A stretch of DNA of 64,000 bases from contig NZ_CP078077.1 in the NCBI RefSeq assembly GCF_023101185.1, positions 1,269,630 through 1,333,629 on the forward strand, read 5' to 3'. Shown here one piece after another: positions 49,470-60,950 of the stretch (position 1 is the stretch's first letter; each line of letters starts with the position of its first letter). This stretch comes from Microbacterium galbinum (lineage in GTDB: Bacteria > Actinomycetota > Actinomycetes > Actinomycetales > Microbacteriaceae). A program made the position numbers and the translations under genes. The notes beneath the pieces were generated by a model, which saw only the letters and a program-made list of their open reading frames with translations, searched no databases and was not told the DNA's origin.

Positions 49470-49993
49470 ACGACATCGTGAATCCGGCATCCGTTCCGGC
49501 ATCCGAGACCTCCGCCCCCGAAGCGCCCGAGACGGTGGCGACCTATCTGCGTCTGCGGGGACTCAAGCCCAGCGCCAAGAACTGGCGCAAGAAGAAGCGC
49601 GTCTCGATCGACGACGAGAACGCCCCGTTCGCTCCCGGCCGCGACCCCGGTGCCCTCGGTGCCGTGCTCGACAAGCTCAGCCGCGACTCCGGTTGGCAGA
49701 TCACGCTCGCCCGGGAGGACCTCGTGCGTCAGTGGGCCGATCTCGCCGGCGCCGACACCGCGAAGCACTCGGAACCGGTCTCGCTCGAACGCGGGCTGCT
49801 AACGGTGAAGTGCGATTCCACCGCGTGGGCGAAGAACCTGCAGTACATGCGGGCGACCATCCTCACCGAGATCGGACGACGGTATCCGGATGCCGGCGTC
49901 GAGAACCTCCGCTTCATCGGACCGGACGTCCCCTCCTGGAAATGGGGTCCCAGAGTCGTTCCAGGGCGGGGCCCGCGCGATACCTACGGGTAG
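49466..49993 (+). CDS. DUF721 domain-containing protein
   Basis: A 175-aa protein of the DUF721 family, regularly found between recF and gyrB in Actinobacteria; proposed to be nucleic-acid-associated, with function unproven. The family core is GALGAVLDKLSRDSGWQITLAREDLVRQWADLAGADTAKHSEPVSLERGLLTVKCDSTAWAKNLQYMRATILTEI. The N-terminus is disordered, and KNWRKKKR is strongly basic. Coupled to recF by a 4-base overlap. Confidence 0.92.
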   Translation: MNDIVNPASVPASETSAPEAPETVATYLRLRGLKPSAKNWRKKKRVSIDDENAPFAPGRDPGALGAVLDKLSRDSGWQITLAREDLVRQWADLAGADTAKHSEPVSLERGLLTVKCDSTAWAKNLQYMRATILTEIGRRYPDAGVENLRFIGPDVPSWKWGPRVVPGRGPRDTYG

Positions 49994-50072
49994 GGCACCA
50001 TGCAAGGGGGTAAAACCTCTCAGAGGCCCACACGCGGCCGTTGAGCGATATTTCGAGAGAAAACCCGGCTAG

Positions 50073-52196
<2,124 letters not shown>

Positions 52197-52205
52197 CGCC
52201 ACCCT

Positions 52206-52231
52206 GGGTCCCTGAGCTTGTCGAAGGGTCC
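52206..52231. repeat. TGAGC/GTCGAAG dispersed repeat between gyrB and gyrA
   Basis: GGGTCCCTGAGCTTGTCGAA, continuing GGGTCC. It lies in the 77-base gyrB-gyrA spacer and may separate the two transcripts. Confidence 0.7.
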
Positions 52232-52273
52232 CGGATGCTTCGACAAGACTGAACGACCGGAATCGAAAACCAC

Positions 52274-54832
52274 ATGACTGACGAAGAACGCCCCGTCCCC
52301 GAGCACGACCACGGCCGGATCGACCAGGTCGACCTGCAGTCGGAGATGCAGCGCAGCTACCTCGACTACGCGATGGCCGTGATCGTCGGCCGCGCGCTGC
52401 CGGATGTGCGCGACGGCCTCAAGCCGGTGCACCGCCGCGTGATCTACGGCATGTACGACGGCGGGTTCCGCCCCGACAAGTCGTTCTCGAAGTGCGCCCG
52501 TGTCGTCGGCGAGGTCATGGGTCAGTACCACCCGCACGGCGACTCGGCGATCTACGACGCCCTCGTCCGTCTCGTGCAGCCGTGGTCGCTGCGGTACCCG
52601 CTGGCACTCGGCCAGGGCAACTTCGGGTCGCCCGGCAACATGGGAGCCGCCGCCCCTCGATACACCGAGACCAAGATGGCCCCACTCGCGCTCGAGATGG
52701 TGCGCGACATCGAAGAGGACACGGTCGACTTCACCGACAACTACGACGGTCAGACCCAGGAGCCGACGGTCCTCCCGGCCCGGTTCCCGAACCTCCTCGT
52801 CAACGGCTCGGTCGGTATCGCGGTCGGTATGGCGACGAACATCCCGCCGCACAACCTGCGCGAGGTGTCGGAGGCCGCGCTCTGGGCCCTCGACAACCCC
52901 GACATCACCCGCGAAGAACTGCTCGACGGCCTGATCCAGCGCGTTCCCGGCCCGGACTTCCCGACCGGCGCGCAGATCCTCGGCACCAAGGGCATCCACG
53001 AGGCGTACCGCACCGGCCGCGGATCGATCACGATGCGCGCCGTCGTCAACGTCGAGGAGATCCAGGGTCGTACGTGCCTGGTCATCACCGAGCTGCCGTA
53101 TCAGGTGAACCCCGACAACGTCGCGGTCAAGATCGGCGACCTCGCCCGCGACGGCAAGATCACGGGCATCGCCGACATCCGCGACGAGTCCTCCGACCGC
53201 ACGGGTCAGCGACTGGTCGTCGTGCTCAAGCGCGATGCCGTCGCCAAGGTCGTGCTCAACAACCTGTACAAGCACACGCAGCTGCAGGAGAACTTCGGCG
53301 CGAACATGCTCGCGATCGTCGACGGTGTGCCCCGCACCCTCGCGATCGACGGGTTCATCAGCCACTGGATCGCGCACCAGATCGAAGTGATCGTGCGTCG
53401 CACGCAGTTCCGCCTCAACGAGGCCGAGAAGCGGATGCACATCCTGCGCGGATATCTGAAGGCGCTCGACGCTCTCGACGAGGTCATCGCGCTCATCCGC
53501 CGGTCGCAGACCACGCAGGAGGCGAACGAGGGACTCCAGAAGCTCCTCGACATCGACGAGATCCAGGCCGAGGCGATCCTGCAGATGCAGCTCCGTCGCC
53601 TCGCCGCCCTCGAGCGTCAGAAGATCATCGATCAGGCGAACGAGCTCGAAGCGCTCATCACCGACTACAAGGCGATCCTCGCCGACGAGGGCCGCCAGCG
53701 CACGATCATCCGCGAAGAGCTCACCGGCATCGTCGACAAGTTCGGTGACGAGCGCCGCACGCACATCCTGCACGGCTACGACGGCGACGTCTCGATGGAA
53801 GACCTCATCGCCGAGGAGGAGATGGTCGTCACCGTCACGCGCGACGGCTACATCAAGCGCACGCGCAGCGACAACTACCGCTCCCAGCACCGCGGCGGCA
53901 AGGGCATCAAGGGTGCCCAGCTGCGAGCGGATGACATCGTCGAGCACTTCTTCGTCACGACGACGCACCACTGGCTGCTGTTCTTCACGGACAAGGGTCG
54001 CGTGTACCGCGCCAAGACCTACGAGGTGCCCGAGGCCGGCCGCGACGCGAAGGGCACGCACGTCGCGAACCTGCTGGCGATGCAGCCCGACGAGAGCATC
54101 GCTCAGATCCTCGACATCCGCGACTACGCGGTCGCCGAGTATCTGGTGCTCGCCACGCACAACGGTCTCGTCAAGAAGACCCGCCTCGAGGCGTACGACA
54201 CCAACCGTCAGGGCGGCGTCATCGCGATCCGCCTGAACGACGACGATGCACTGGTCGGCGCTCTGCTGGTCGATGCCGAGGACGACATCCTCCTCATCAG
54301 CCGCAAGGGCATGTCGGTGCGCTTCCAGGCCACCGATGAGGCACTGCGTCCCATGGGTCGAGCGACCGCGGGTGTGAAGGGCATGAAGTTCCGCGAGGGT
54401 GACAGTCTGCTCTCGGCATCCGTCGCCGCCCCCGGCCGATTCGTGTTCGTCGTCACCGACGGCGGGTACGCGAAGCGCACGGCCGTCGAGGAATACCGCG
54501 TCCAGGGACGCGGCGGATTCGGCATCAAGGTGGCCAAGCTGCACGACGATCGGGGCACTCTCGCGGGTGGTCTGATCGTCTCCGCAGACGACGAGGTCCT
54601 TGTGGTTCTGTCCAGCGGCAAGGTGGTACGCTCTGCCGTGGCCGAGGTGCCCGCCAAGGGCCGAGACACCATGGGAGTGGTGTTCGCCCGGACGACGGAA
54701 GCCGACCGGATCCTCGCGATCGCCCGCAACGGCGAACGTGGCCTCTCCGACGAAGACGACACGGATGAGGCGGATGCCGCAGCAGACGTCACCGAGACGA
54801 CAGAGACCCCCGAGGAGAGCACGGACGCATGA
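52274..54832 (+). CDS. gyrA: DNA gyrase subunit A
   Basis: DNA cleavage subunit of gyrase, 852 aa. N-terminal [35 protein letters not shown], winged-helix and catalytic tyrosine in [10 protein letters not shown], and six-bladed C-terminal domain with the GyrA-box [13 protein letters not shown]. The quinolone region reads [12 protein letters not shown], with Ser and Asp at the positions equivalent to E. coli 83 and 87, i.e. no classical resistance substitution. An acidic tail (about 35 residues) ends in EESTDA. It overlaps the DUF3566 gene by 4 bases. Confidence 0.97.
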   Translation: MTDEERPVPEHDHGRIDQVDLQSEMQRSYLDYAMAVIVGRALPDVRDGLKPVHRRVIYGMYDGGFRPDKSFSKCARVVGEVMGQYHPHGDSAIYDALVRLVQPWSLRYPLALGQGNFGSPGNMGAAAPRYTETKMAPLALEMVRDIEEDTVDFTDNYDGQTQEPTVLPARFPNLLVNGSVGIAVGMATNIPPHNLREVSEAALWALDNPDITREELLDGLIQRVPGPDFPTGAQILGTKGIHEAYRTGRGSITMRAVVNVEEIQGRTCLVITELPYQVNPDNVAVKIGDLARDGKITGIADIRDESSDRTGQRLVVVLKRDAVAKVVLNNLYKHTQLQENFGANMLAIVDGVPRTLAIDGFISHWIAHQIEVIVRRTQFRLNEAEKRMHILRGYLKALDALDEVIALIRRSQTTQEANEGLQKLLDIDEIQAEAILQMQLRRLAALERQKIIDQANELEALITDYKAILADEGRQRTIIREELTGIVDKFGDERRTHILHGYDGDVSMEDLIAEEEMVVTVTRDGYIKRTRSDNYRSQHRGGKGIKGAQLRADDIVEHFFVTTTHHWLLFFTDKGRVYRAKTYEVPEAGRDAKGTHVANLLAMQPDESIAQILDIRDYAVAEYLVLATHNGLVKKTRLEAYDTNRQGGVIAIRLNDDDALVGALLVDAEDDILLISRKGMSVRFQATDEALRPMGRATAGVKGMKFREGDSLLSASVAAPGRFVFVVTDGGYAKRTAVEEYRVQGRGGFGIKVAKLHDDRGTLAGGLIVSADDEVLVVLSSGKVVRSAVAEVPAKGRDTMGVVFARTTEADRILAIARNGERGLSDEDDTDEADAAADVTETTETPEESTDA

Positions 54833-55233
54833 GCACGGTAGCCGACAAGCTCGCGAAGAAATCCACCCGTAAGACCGGTGGCAAGCAGGTTCGCCTGCGC
54901 CTGGTCTACGTCGACTTCTGGTCGGCCGTGAAGCTCTCCTTCCTCGGAGCTGTGGCCCTCGCCGTCGTCACGATGGTGTCGTTCTTCCTGATCTACCTCG
55001 TGCTGCAGGCGACGAACGTGCTGACCACGGCCGATTCGTTCCTCGCGGGCATCACCGACAACGCGTTCAAGCTCACCGAGGTCGTCGGACTGCCGCAGGT
55101 GATGGCCTTCGCGGCCGTCGTGGCGATCCTCAACCTCATCGTCTTCACGGTGCTCGGCGCCGTGATCGCGGGGATCTACAACCTCGCGGTGAAGGTCACC
55201 GGCGGCCTGCTCGTCGGCTTCATGTCGAACTGA
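54829..55233 (+). CDS. DUF3566 domain-containing membrane protein
   Basis: A 134-aa protein of the DUF3566 family that follows gyrA in Actinobacteria; its role is unknown. A basic N-terminus ([36 protein letters not shown]) leads into a first span ([20 protein letters not shown]), an extracytoplasmic loop and a second span ([29 protein letters not shown]). The start overlaps the gyrA stop (ATGA), so it is coupled to gyrase expression. Confidence 0.93.
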   Translation: MSTVADKLAKKSTRKTGGKQVRLRLVYVDFWSAVKLSFLGAVALAVVTMVSFFLIYLVLQATNVLTTADSFLAGITDNAFKLTEVVGLPQVMAFAAVVAILNLIVFTVLGAVIAGIYNLAVKVTGGLLVGFMSN

Positions 55234-55246
55234 CCGATTTTCATGG

Positions 55247-55274
55247 AGGGGCGGATGCTGCGGCATCCGCCCCT
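55247..55274 (+). terminator. gyrBA-DUF3566 terminator
   Basis: AGGGGCGGATGC (55247-55258) pairs with GCATCCGCCCCT (55263-55274) around a short loop. Another hairpin built on GGATGC/GCATCC. Confidence 0.8.
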
Positions 55275-55350
55275 TCGTCGTTCACGGGGGTAGGGAAAAC
55301 CCGAACACAGGTGTCCGGGTTCCTCGGTGTCGGCGCGATCTGCGCGCCCG

Positions 55351-55356
55351 TACCTT
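55351..55356 (+). promoter_or_regulatory. -10 hexamer of the two-component operon (probable leaderless, start 55363)
   Basis: TACCTT, then six bases to the ATG. Confidence 0.5.
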
Positions 55357-55362
55357 GGAATC

Positions 55363-56631
55363 ATGACGACACAGACTGCGACCCCGCCGCAGGCGACGGC
55401 CGTGAAGCCGCCGCTGAGGATCCCGCTCACCATCCTGCATCTCGCGGGAGTGGGCGTCATCGGCGGCATCATCAACGCGACCCTCATCGGGATACTCGGA
55501 ACCGGCCTCGGACTGCTCTTCGCCTTCGGCATCGGGCTGGTCTTCCTCGTCGGCCTGGTCTACGCGCTCTTCGGCGTCGGTTGGTTCGAGGTCGCCCGGG
55601 TGAGCGCGCTCTACCGCACACCGATCGCCCCGCTGCGTCTGCGGCCGCGCGAACGGCCCGGCTTCGGCGGGTGGCTCCGTGCTCTCGGTCGCCAGACGAT
55701 CGACGGACGCATGTGGCGGGCGCTCGCGAACTTCGCGATCGCCGTGGTGCTGGGCTTCATCGTGCTGCGTCTCGCCGCCGCGTTCGCGTGGTCGGTCGTG
55801 ATCTCGTTCGCTCCCCTCACCTCCGCGGAATCGGTGGTCGGCCCGTTCGGCGGTGGCGCACTGCTCGTCGCCTGGGCACCGCTCGTCGGTATCCTCGGGA
55901 TCGCCGCATCGGTCGCCGGCATGATCGGTCTCGCGCTTCTCCACCGCACGCTGTCGCTCGCGATCGTGGTGCGCAGCCGTGAGGCCGAGCTCACCGAGCA
56001 GGTGCGCACGACCACCGCGCAGCGTGAGGGAGCCGTGCGCGCCGCCGACGTCGAACGCACCCGCATCGAACGAGACCTGCACGACGGCGTCCAGCCGCGA
56101 CTCGTCTCGGTCGGCATGACGCTCGGGCTCGCCCAGCAGAAGATCGAGACCGATCCCGATGCGGCGAAGGAACTGATCGCCGAGGCGCACACCTCCACGA
56201 AGGCCGCCATCACCGAACTCCGACAGCTCGCCCGCGGCATCCACGCCTCGGTTCTCGACGACCGGGGACTCGACGCGGCCCTGTCGGCACTCGCCGGTCG
56301 CTCGCACATCCCGGTCTCGCTCGACGTCCGCATGGACGGACGATGCAGTCGTGAGGCGGAGGCGGCCGTGTACTTCTCGATCGCCGAGTCGCTGACCAAC
56401 GCCGCGAAGCACTCGCGGGCCAGCGAAGCGCGAGTGACGGTGCGGATCCGCGAGGGCAACACGCTCTGGGCCCGCGTCGAGGACAACGGCATGGGCGGCG
56501 CGCAGGTGCAGCCCGGTGGCGGACTCGACGGGATCGCCAACCGCGTGCTCGCCGCGGGAGGGACCTTCCGCCTCGAGAGCCCGCAGGGCGGCCCGACCAG
56601 CCTGGAGGTGAACGTGCCATGCGCATCCTGA
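55363..56631 (+). CDS. Sensor histidine kinase (NarL/LiaS-type)
   Basis: A 422-aa kinase. The N-terminal half has four predicted spans and a sensor domain (AGVGVIGGIINATLIGILGTGLGLLFAFGIGLVFLVGLVYALFGVGW onward). Then a coiled stretch (SREAELTEQVRTTTAQREGAVRAADVERTRIERDLHDGVQPRLVSVGM) holds the phosphorylatable histidine in ERDLHDG (HisKA_3), and a GHKL ATPase domain with YFSIAESLTNAAKHS, VEDNGMGG and GGLDGIANR. The start at 55363 is supported by TACCTT six bases upstream. It overlaps the response regulator by 13 bases. Probably senses cell-envelope stress, by analogy with Lia-like systems. Confidence 0.92.
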   Translation: MTTQTATPPQATAVKPPLRIPLTILHLAGVGVIGGIINATLIGILGTGLGLLFAFGIGLVFLVGLVYALFGVGWFEVARVSALYRTPIAPLRLRPRERPGFGGWLRALGRQTIDGRMWRALANFAIAVVLGFIVLRLAAAFAWSVVISFAPLTSAESVVGPFGGGALLVAWAPLVGILGIAASVAGMIGLALLHRTLSLAIVVRSREAELTEQVRTTTAQREGAVRAADVERTRIERDLHDGVQPRLVSVGMTLGLAQQKIETDPDAAKELIAEAHTSTKAAITELRQLARGIHASVLDDRGLDAALSALAGRSHIPVSLDVRMDGRCSREAEAAVYFSIAESLTNAAKHSRASEARVTVRIREGNTLWARVEDNGMGGAQVQPGGGLDGIANRVLAAGGTFRLESPQGGPTSLEVNVPCAS

Positions 56632-57308
56632 TCTGCGAGGACTCGGTCCTGCTGCGCGAAGGTCTCGTGCGTCTGCTCGAGGACGCCGGCCACGAGGTCG
56701 TCGCGGCACTCCCCGACACCTCGGGACTCGCCGAGGCGGTCGCCACGACGGATCCGGAACTCTGCATCCTCGACGTGCGCCTGCCCCCGACGTTCACCGA
56801 CGAGGGCATCCGTGCGGCGCTCGGACTGCGGTCGACGCATCCGTCGCTCGCCCTCCTCGTGCTCTCGCAGTACGTCGAGGAGCGCTACGCCTCCGACCTG
56901 ATCGCCGCGCAGGGCGGCCCGCTCGGCTACCTGCTCAAGGACCGGGTCGCCGATGTCGCCGAGTTCCTGCAGTCGGTGCAGCGCATCGCCGAGGGCGCGA
57001 CCGTGCTCGACCCCGAGGTGGTGGCGCAGCTGCTCACACGGCGCAATCGCGACGATCGGATGCTGCGGCTCACCGAGCGCGAACGCACCGTGCTGGCGTT
57101 GATCGCGGAGGGCAAGTCGAACCAGGCGATCGCCGGACTCCTCTTCGTGTCGGAGGCGAGCGTCGAGAAGCACATCACCTCCATCTTCCAGAAACTCGGG
57201 TTCGAGCAGGACGAGTCGGGAAACCGCCGCGTGCTCGCCGCCCTCGCCCACATCGAGAACACCGGCGGTCCCATCCCGCCGGCCACCCAGAACGGAGCGG
57301 CGCGATGA
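56619..57308 (+). CDS. Response regulator (NarL/FixJ family, LuxR-type HTH)
   Basis: A 229-aa regulator. The receiver domain has the acidic pocket CED at the N-terminus, the phosphorylated aspartate in CILDVRLPP (about residue 51) and YLLKD. The C-terminal LuxR-type helix-turn-helix is LTERERTVLALIAEGKSNQAIAGLLFVSEASVEKHITSIFQKLGF. It overlaps the kinase gene by 13 bases and the DUF4097 gene by 4 bases, so the three proteins are made together. Confidence 0.94.
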   Translation: MRILICEDSVLLREGLVRLLEDAGHEVVAALPDTSGLAEAVATTDPELCILDVRLPPTFTDEGIRAALGLRSTHPSLALLVLSQYVEERYASDLIAAQGGPLGYLLKDRVADVAEFLQSVQRIAEGATVLDPEVVAQLLTRRNRDDRMLRLTERERTVLALIAEGKSNQAIAGLLFVSEASVEKHITSIFQKLGFEQDESGNRRVLAALAHIENTGGPIPPATQNGAAR

Positions 57309-58255
57309 GCACCGACCAGAACGACCACCAGGGCGGACACACCCCGCTCACTCCCCCGCCGGCGTCCGCGCCGCCCCAGCCGACGGCATCCGTTCCGCCC
57401 ACGCCTCCGCCGACCGCGTCCGGCGGGCCGGCCGGTACCGGTGCACGATCGGGCGGGGTGACCGCGATCGCGATCGTCACCGCGGTGGTCGGCGGAATCG
57501 CCCTCGTCGGCACGGCGGGGACGGCGGCGATCGGCGCGATGAGCAACGTCAGCGTCGCGAGCAACGCGGGTGGTGACACCGTGCAGGGCATCGACGTCGA
57601 CGGCATCGACTCTCTCACCGTCGACGCCGATGCGAGCAGCATGCGTGTGGAGTTCGGTGACGTCGATCAGGCGGAACTCTCCATCTCGAACCGCCGTGGC
57701 CCGGACTGGACCATCGAGCGCGACGGTGACGAACTGGTGGTGCGCAGTCCCGACAATCGCTGGGACTGGTGGTTCGGCGACTGGGGCCGCGAGGGCGAGG
57801 TCGCCGTGCTGACCCTGCCGGAGGCTCTCCGCACCGACGCGATCGACGCCGACCTGACGCTCGACGCCGGAAGCCTCGACGTCGTCGGTGACTTCGGTGC
57901 TCTCGACATCGACGTGAGCGCGGGGGCGCTCGACGTCGAAGGATCGGCGACCGCTCTGGCGGTGGACATGAGCGCGGGCCGTGCCGACATCGTCCTCGCC
58001 GACGTCGACGACGCGTCGCTGAGCGTCTCGGCCGGAGAACTCAATGTCGAACTGAACGGAACCGCCCCGACGCGGACGACGGTGGAGGTGAGCGCGGGTT
58101 CGGTCGACCTCACGGTGCCGGATGTCGCGTACGACATCACCCAGAGCGTCGACGCCGGGTCCCTCGATGCTCGGGTCGAGCAGTCCGCGAGCGCCCGACG
58201 CAGCATCGAGGTCTCGCTCTCGGCCGGTGGCGTGACGATCCGTCCGGGCCGCTGA
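57305..58255 (+). CDS. DUF4097 domain-containing membrane protein
   Basis: A 316-aa protein, third in the two-component operon. A disordered Pro/Thr-rich cytoplasmic N-terminus (1-50) precedes a membrane span (GVTAIAIVTAVVGGIALVGTAGTAAIGAM) and an extracellular right-handed beta-repeat domain of the DUF4097 type. The latter has recurring LxxDAGSLDVVGDFGALDIDVSAGALDVEGSATAL-like rungs. DUF4097/LiaF-like proteins often modulate their cognate kinase, so a sensing or feedback role is plausible. A strong terminator follows. Confidence 0.9.
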   Translation: MSTDQNDHQGGHTPLTPPPASAPPQPTASVPPTPPPTASGGPAGTGARSGGVTAIAIVTAVVGGIALVGTAGTAAIGAMSNVSVASNAGGDTVQGIDVDGIDSLTVDADASSMRVEFGDVDQAELSISNRRGPDWTIERDGDELVVRSPDNRWDWWFGDWGREGEVAVLTLPEALRTDAIDADLTLDAGSLDVVGDFGALDIDVSAGALDVEGSATALAVDMSAGRADIVLADVDDASLSVSAGELNVELNGTAPTRTTVEVSAGSVDLTVPDVAYDITQSVDAGSLDARVEQSASARRSIEVSLSAGGVTIRPGR

Positions 58256-58263
58256 TCGCCCAT

Positions 58264-58295
58264 GAGCGCGGGGACTCGCCCGGGTCCCCGCGCTC
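58264..58295 (+). terminator. Terminator of the two-component operon
   Basis: GAGCGCGGGGAC (58264-58275) pairs perfectly with GTCCCCGCGCTC (58284-58295). Confidence 0.85.
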
Positions 58296-58340
58296 GATTG
58301 GGAGTTTCGGCGAATCTCCGGTAAAGTTTCGGAGGTTGAC

Positions 58341-58414
58341 GGGCCCATAGCTCAGGTGGTTAGAGCGCTTCACTGATAATGAAGAGGTCCCAGGTTCAAG
58401 TCCTGGTGGGCCCA
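58341..58414 (+). tRNA. tRNA-Ile (anticodon GAT)
   Basis: A 74-base cloverleaf: acceptor GGGCCCA/TGGGCCC with discriminator A, D-arm with CTCAGGTGGTTAGAGC, anticodon loop CTGATAA with GAT at 58375-58377, T-arm CAGGTTCAAGTCCTG. CCA is not encoded, which suits the CCA-adding enzyme at 16.5 kb. Part of the conserved gyrA-Ile-Ala tRNA pair near oriC. Confidence 0.97.
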
Positions 58415-58439
58415 CACATCAACTCAAGAAATACCCCTC

Positions 58440-58512
58440 GGGGCCTTAGCTCAGTTGGTAGAGCGCCTGCTTTGCAAGCAGGATGTCAGGAGTTCGAATC
58501 TCCTAGGCTCCA
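58440..58512 (+). tRNA. tRNA-Ala (anticodon TGC)
   Basis: A 73-base cloverleaf: acceptor GGGGCCT/AGGCTCC containing the G3-U70 wobble pair that marks alanine tRNAs, anticodon TGC at 58473-58475, T-arm GGAGTTCGAATCTCC. CCA is not encoded. It lies 25 bases after tRNA-Ile, probably one transcript ended by the hairpin at 58531. Confidence 0.97.
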
Positions 58513-58530
58513 CACTGTGTTGAGACAGTT

Positions 58531-58563
58531 CGAGAAGGCCCCGCCAAGTGCGGGGCCTTCTCG
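58531..58563 (+). terminator. tRNA operon terminator
   Basis: CGAGAAGGCCCCGC (58531-58544) pairs perfectly with GCGGGGCCTTCTCG (58550-58563), followed by TTT. Confidence 0.9.
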
Positions 58564-58611
58564 TTTCCACAGGTGTTAACAACTCTGTTAAGAACTTTGA
58601 GGTCGTGCGGG

Positions 58612-59019
58612 TCACGCTCCTCGAGCGCGACTCTGACCGATGATGCTCTGCAGGTAGGTCACACGCTGGAAGGTATCGGCGCGCTGCGCGGCATTCCAGA
58701 CGGGAACGTTCTCGGTGTACGACTGCCCGCCCGGACCCCAGAGCGTCACGTTCACGTATCCACTCACTCGTGGTTCACGAGCGAAAAGGAAGAGCAAGCT
58801 CAGGAGGAAGAACCAGATGAACAGGATCACCATGATGATCGCCCACGCCGGGGTGTGCGTGGTCGTCGCGGTCTGATCCTGCGTGGTCACGTTCACCGTC
58901 GATATCGGCCATGTGCCCGCCGGTGTCACGACCCAGTCCGGGGTGGCATGCACGTTGCCGATGGAAACGAGGTACGGAGACACCGGAAGTCCAGTGCCGC
59001 CTACGGGTTGCATCGTCAT
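58612..59019 (-). CDS. Membrane protein of unknown function (135 aa)
   Basis: An extracytoplasmic-type N-terminal segment (about 1-50, PVSPYLVSIGNVHATPDWVVTPAGTWPIS, then a Thr-rich stretch) precedes one long hydrophobic helix (PAWAIIMVILFIWFFLLSLLFLFA, about 57-80) and a soluble C-terminal domain (VSGYVNVTLWGPGGQSYTENVPVWNAAQRADTFQRVTYLQSIIGQ). No family is recognised. The start at 59019 is set by a TACGGT hexamer six bases upstream; a second ATG two codons later is possible. Confidence 0.7.
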   Translation of the reverse strand: MTMQPVGGTGLPVSPYLVSIGNVHATPDWVVTPAGTWPISTVNVTTQDQTATTTHTPAWAIIMVILFIWFFLLSLLFLFAREPRVSGYVNVTLWGPGGQSYTENVPVWNAAQRADTFQRVTYLQSIIGQSRARGA

Positions 59020-59025
59020 ACCTGA

Positions 59026-59031
59026 ACCGTA
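59026..59031 (-). promoter_or_regulatory. -10 hexamer of a probable leaderless gene (start 59019)
   Basis: TACGGT on the minus strand, then six bases to the ATG. Confidence 0.5.
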
Positions 59032-59179
59032 TCGGCAGATTTCGTAGGATTCTTTGGCACACCGATATTCCATGTGGATAACCTCTGATCAGGGATTTCC
59101 ACATGGAAGACTTCGGGTGCCGACCGTGCAGAGCGGGCGGCTCGTCCGCGTATCGGGCGATCACCGGAGGGGGATTCTC

Positions 59180-59650
59180 ATGGAACAGCAGAAGCAACCG
59201 GCGCCCGCGCGCCCGACCGCCGCGTTCGTCGGGGCATCGTGGGTCGCACTCGGAATCGGCGCCTCGCTCTTCTTCATCGGGCTCTACAATGCACACATGC
59301 TGCTCTCGGAGAAGGGCTTCTACTTCGCCGTCTTCCTTCTCGGTGTCTTCGCCGCCGTCTCGGTGCAGAAGGCGGTGCGCGACCGCGCCGAAGACATCCC
59401 CGTCACGGGCGTCTACCTCGGCGTCTCGTGGAGCATGCTTCTCGCCTCGCTGATCCTCATGACCGCGGGACTCTGGAACGCCGATCTGCTGCTCTCGGAG
59501 AAGCGCTTCGACGGGATCGGCTTCGCGATGAGTCTCTTCGCCGTCGTCGCGGTGCAGAAGAACGTGCGCGACCTGGCCGCCGCTCGCGACGGCGACCCCG
59601 CTCCGGCGCGCCCGCGGCCGCCGCTCTTCCCGCCTCCGCCCGCACCCTGA
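59180..59650 (+). CDS. YiaA/YiaB family inner membrane protein
   Basis: A 156-aa membrane protein with two tandem copies of the YiaAB two-helix domain. The first is GASWVALGIGASLFFIGLYNAHMLLSEKGFYFAVFLLGVFAAVSVQKAVRD; the second is GVSWSMLLASLILMTAGLWNADLLLSEKRFDGIGFAMSLFAVVAVQKNVRD. Function unknown. The C-terminus is a Pro-rich tail. The ATG at 59180 is preceded by CGGAGGGGG, a strong ribosome-binding site; longer frames are unlikely. Confidence 0.9.
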   Translation: MEQQKQPAPARPTAAFVGASWVALGIGASLFFIGLYNAHMLLSEKGFYFAVFLLGVFAAVSVQKAVRDRAEDIPVTGVYLGVSWSMLLASLILMTAGLWNADLLLSEKRFDGIGFAMSLFAVVAVQKNVRDLAAARDGDPAPARPRPPLFPPPPAP

Positions 59651-59719
59651 GTGTCGGACCGAACCTCCGTACCTCCTCCGAGTGCGGGTGATCGACTCGA
59701 TCCCGTGGGTCGGCCTCCG

Positions 59720-59725
59720 TAGCGT
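59720..59725 (+). promoter_or_regulatory. -10 hexamer of a probable leaderless gene (start 59733)
   Basis: TAGCGT, then seven bases to the ATG. Confidence 0.45.
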
Positions 59726-59732
59726 GGGACGT

Positions 59733-60266
59733 ATGGACATCAGACGAGGACTCACCATCGGGGCGGTGCTGACGGTCGGCATCGCCCTCACCGGGTGCAC
59801 CGGCGCGCCGACGGATGCCGGCACGCCTGCGCCCTCGGCATCCGCTTCGCCCGCTCCCACCCCGACGCCCACCCCGACCGCGGATGCCGACACCGACGCG
59901 GCCCTGCTGCCGATTCCCGTCGACGACATCAAGGACTGGGCGGACACCGCCATCACCTGGGCCGACGACGCCCAGGGCACCGGTACGTTCTCGGGGTGGC
60001 TGAGTGAGCACACCTCCGCGCACCACCTGACGAGCTTCTCGTCGGTGCCCGCCGGCACGTACCAGGGGCAGATCGCCTGCCGCGGCGACGGCACCATCAC
60101 CCTCCAGGCGGGCGAGCTCGACAGCGACCCGAGCACCGACCCGATCGAGTGCACGAACGCCACCATCGCCTTCGACCTCACGACCACCGGCACCGGGATG
60201 AGCGTGATGCTCGATCTCGACGGAGCGCCCACCGTCTACGCCGTCGCCCTCCAGCGGGTGGAGTGA
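59733..60266 (+). CDS. Putative lipoprotein (177 aa)
   Basis: Lipoprotein signal peptide with lipobox LTGC (cysteine about residue 22), then an Ala/Pro/Ser/Thr-rich linker up to about residue 55, and a domain of about 120 residues (IKDWADTAITWADDAQGTGTFSGWLSEHTSAHHLTSFSSVPAGTYQGQIACRGDGTITLQAG) rich in beta strands, with two cysteines that may form a disulfide. Function unknown. The start at 59733 has a TAGCGT hexamer seven bases upstream. Confidence 0.78.
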   Translation: MDIRRGLTIGAVLTVGIALTGCTGAPTDAGTPAPSASASPAPTPTPTPTADADTDAALLPIPVDDIKDWADTAITWADDAQGTGTFSGWLSEHTSAHHLTSFSSVPAGTYQGQIACRGDGTITLQAGELDSDPSTDPIECTNATIAFDLTTTGTGMSVMLDLDGAPTVYAVALQRVE

Positions 60267-60282
60267 CCGTCCCGCGCACTTC

Positions 60283-60780
60283 TCAGCGAATGGCGCTGAT
60301 CCGCACCGGTCCGCGTACGTGATCGATGCGCACGGGCTCGCCCTTCTGCGTGACGACGACGTCGCCCTGTGCCGCGAGGGCACCGGCGATCCGGCGCACG
60401 TCGTCCATCGAATCCCGCCACGTGTCGCCACCCACGGTGCGGGCGACGTCGCTCGGGCAGATCGACGACCCCTCCCGTCGGCGCGTGAGAGTGCGGATGG
60501 CGGCGGCGATCCTCTCGTCGAATCCGCTGCCGGTTCGCTGCTCCCACCACGGGTGTCCGCGCTCCCCGAGGGCGACCTTCGCGTCCTGGACGCGCCCCCG
60601 AGCATCCGCTTCCCCGTCCTTGACGGCGCGACGTGCGGCCATCAGTTCGTCGACCAGCTCCTGCCGGAACGAGTCGGGGATCGACGGATCCGTCGCCCGC
60701 CAACGCCGTCCGTCGATCACGAAGTGGTGGCCGTCCGGCGTGCGCTCGGGCTCGGTGCGGGGGTCGGTGGAGGTGGACAT
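60283..60780 (-). CDS. DUF3253 domain-containing protein
   Basis: A 165-aa protein. The C-terminal half matches the DUF3253 pattern: ERIAAAIRTLTRRREGSSICPSDVARTVGGDTWRDSMDDVRRIAGALAAQGDVVVTQKGEPVRIDHVRGPVRISAIR, a winged-helix-like fold. The N-terminal half (HHFVIDGRRWRATDPSIPDSFRQELVDELMAARRAVKDGE) is a helical domain of the type found in such two-domain proteins. It may bind DNA, but no function is known. The start at 60780 has a weak CAGAGT hexamer six bases upstream. Confidence 0.85.
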   Translation of the reverse strand: MSTSTDPRTEPERTPDGHHFVIDGRRWRATDPSIPDSFRQELVDELMAARRAVKDGEADARGRVQDAKVALGERGHPWWEQRTGSGFDERIAAAIRTLTRRREGSSICPSDVARTVGGDTWRDSMDDVRRIAGALAAQGDVVVTQKGEPVRIDHVRGPVRISAIR

Positions 60781-60937
60781 GGAGTCACTCTGCGCGCGGT
60801 TCCCTCGGAGATGAAGGGACTTGACGCGCGGGTGCGAAGGCGTGCACACCCCCTCAGGGGTCAAGACACGCCGTCATCGCCCGCTCGGGCACGGCGCGTT
60901 CTGACCCCTCGCGAGGACGACACGCAGGTAGCGCGAC

Positions 60938-60943
60938 TAGCCT
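60938..60943 (+). promoter_or_regulatory. -10 hexamer of a probable leaderless gene (start 60951)
   Basis: TAGCCT, then seven bases to the ATG. Confidence 0.5.
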
Positions 60944-60950
60944 GGCGCGC

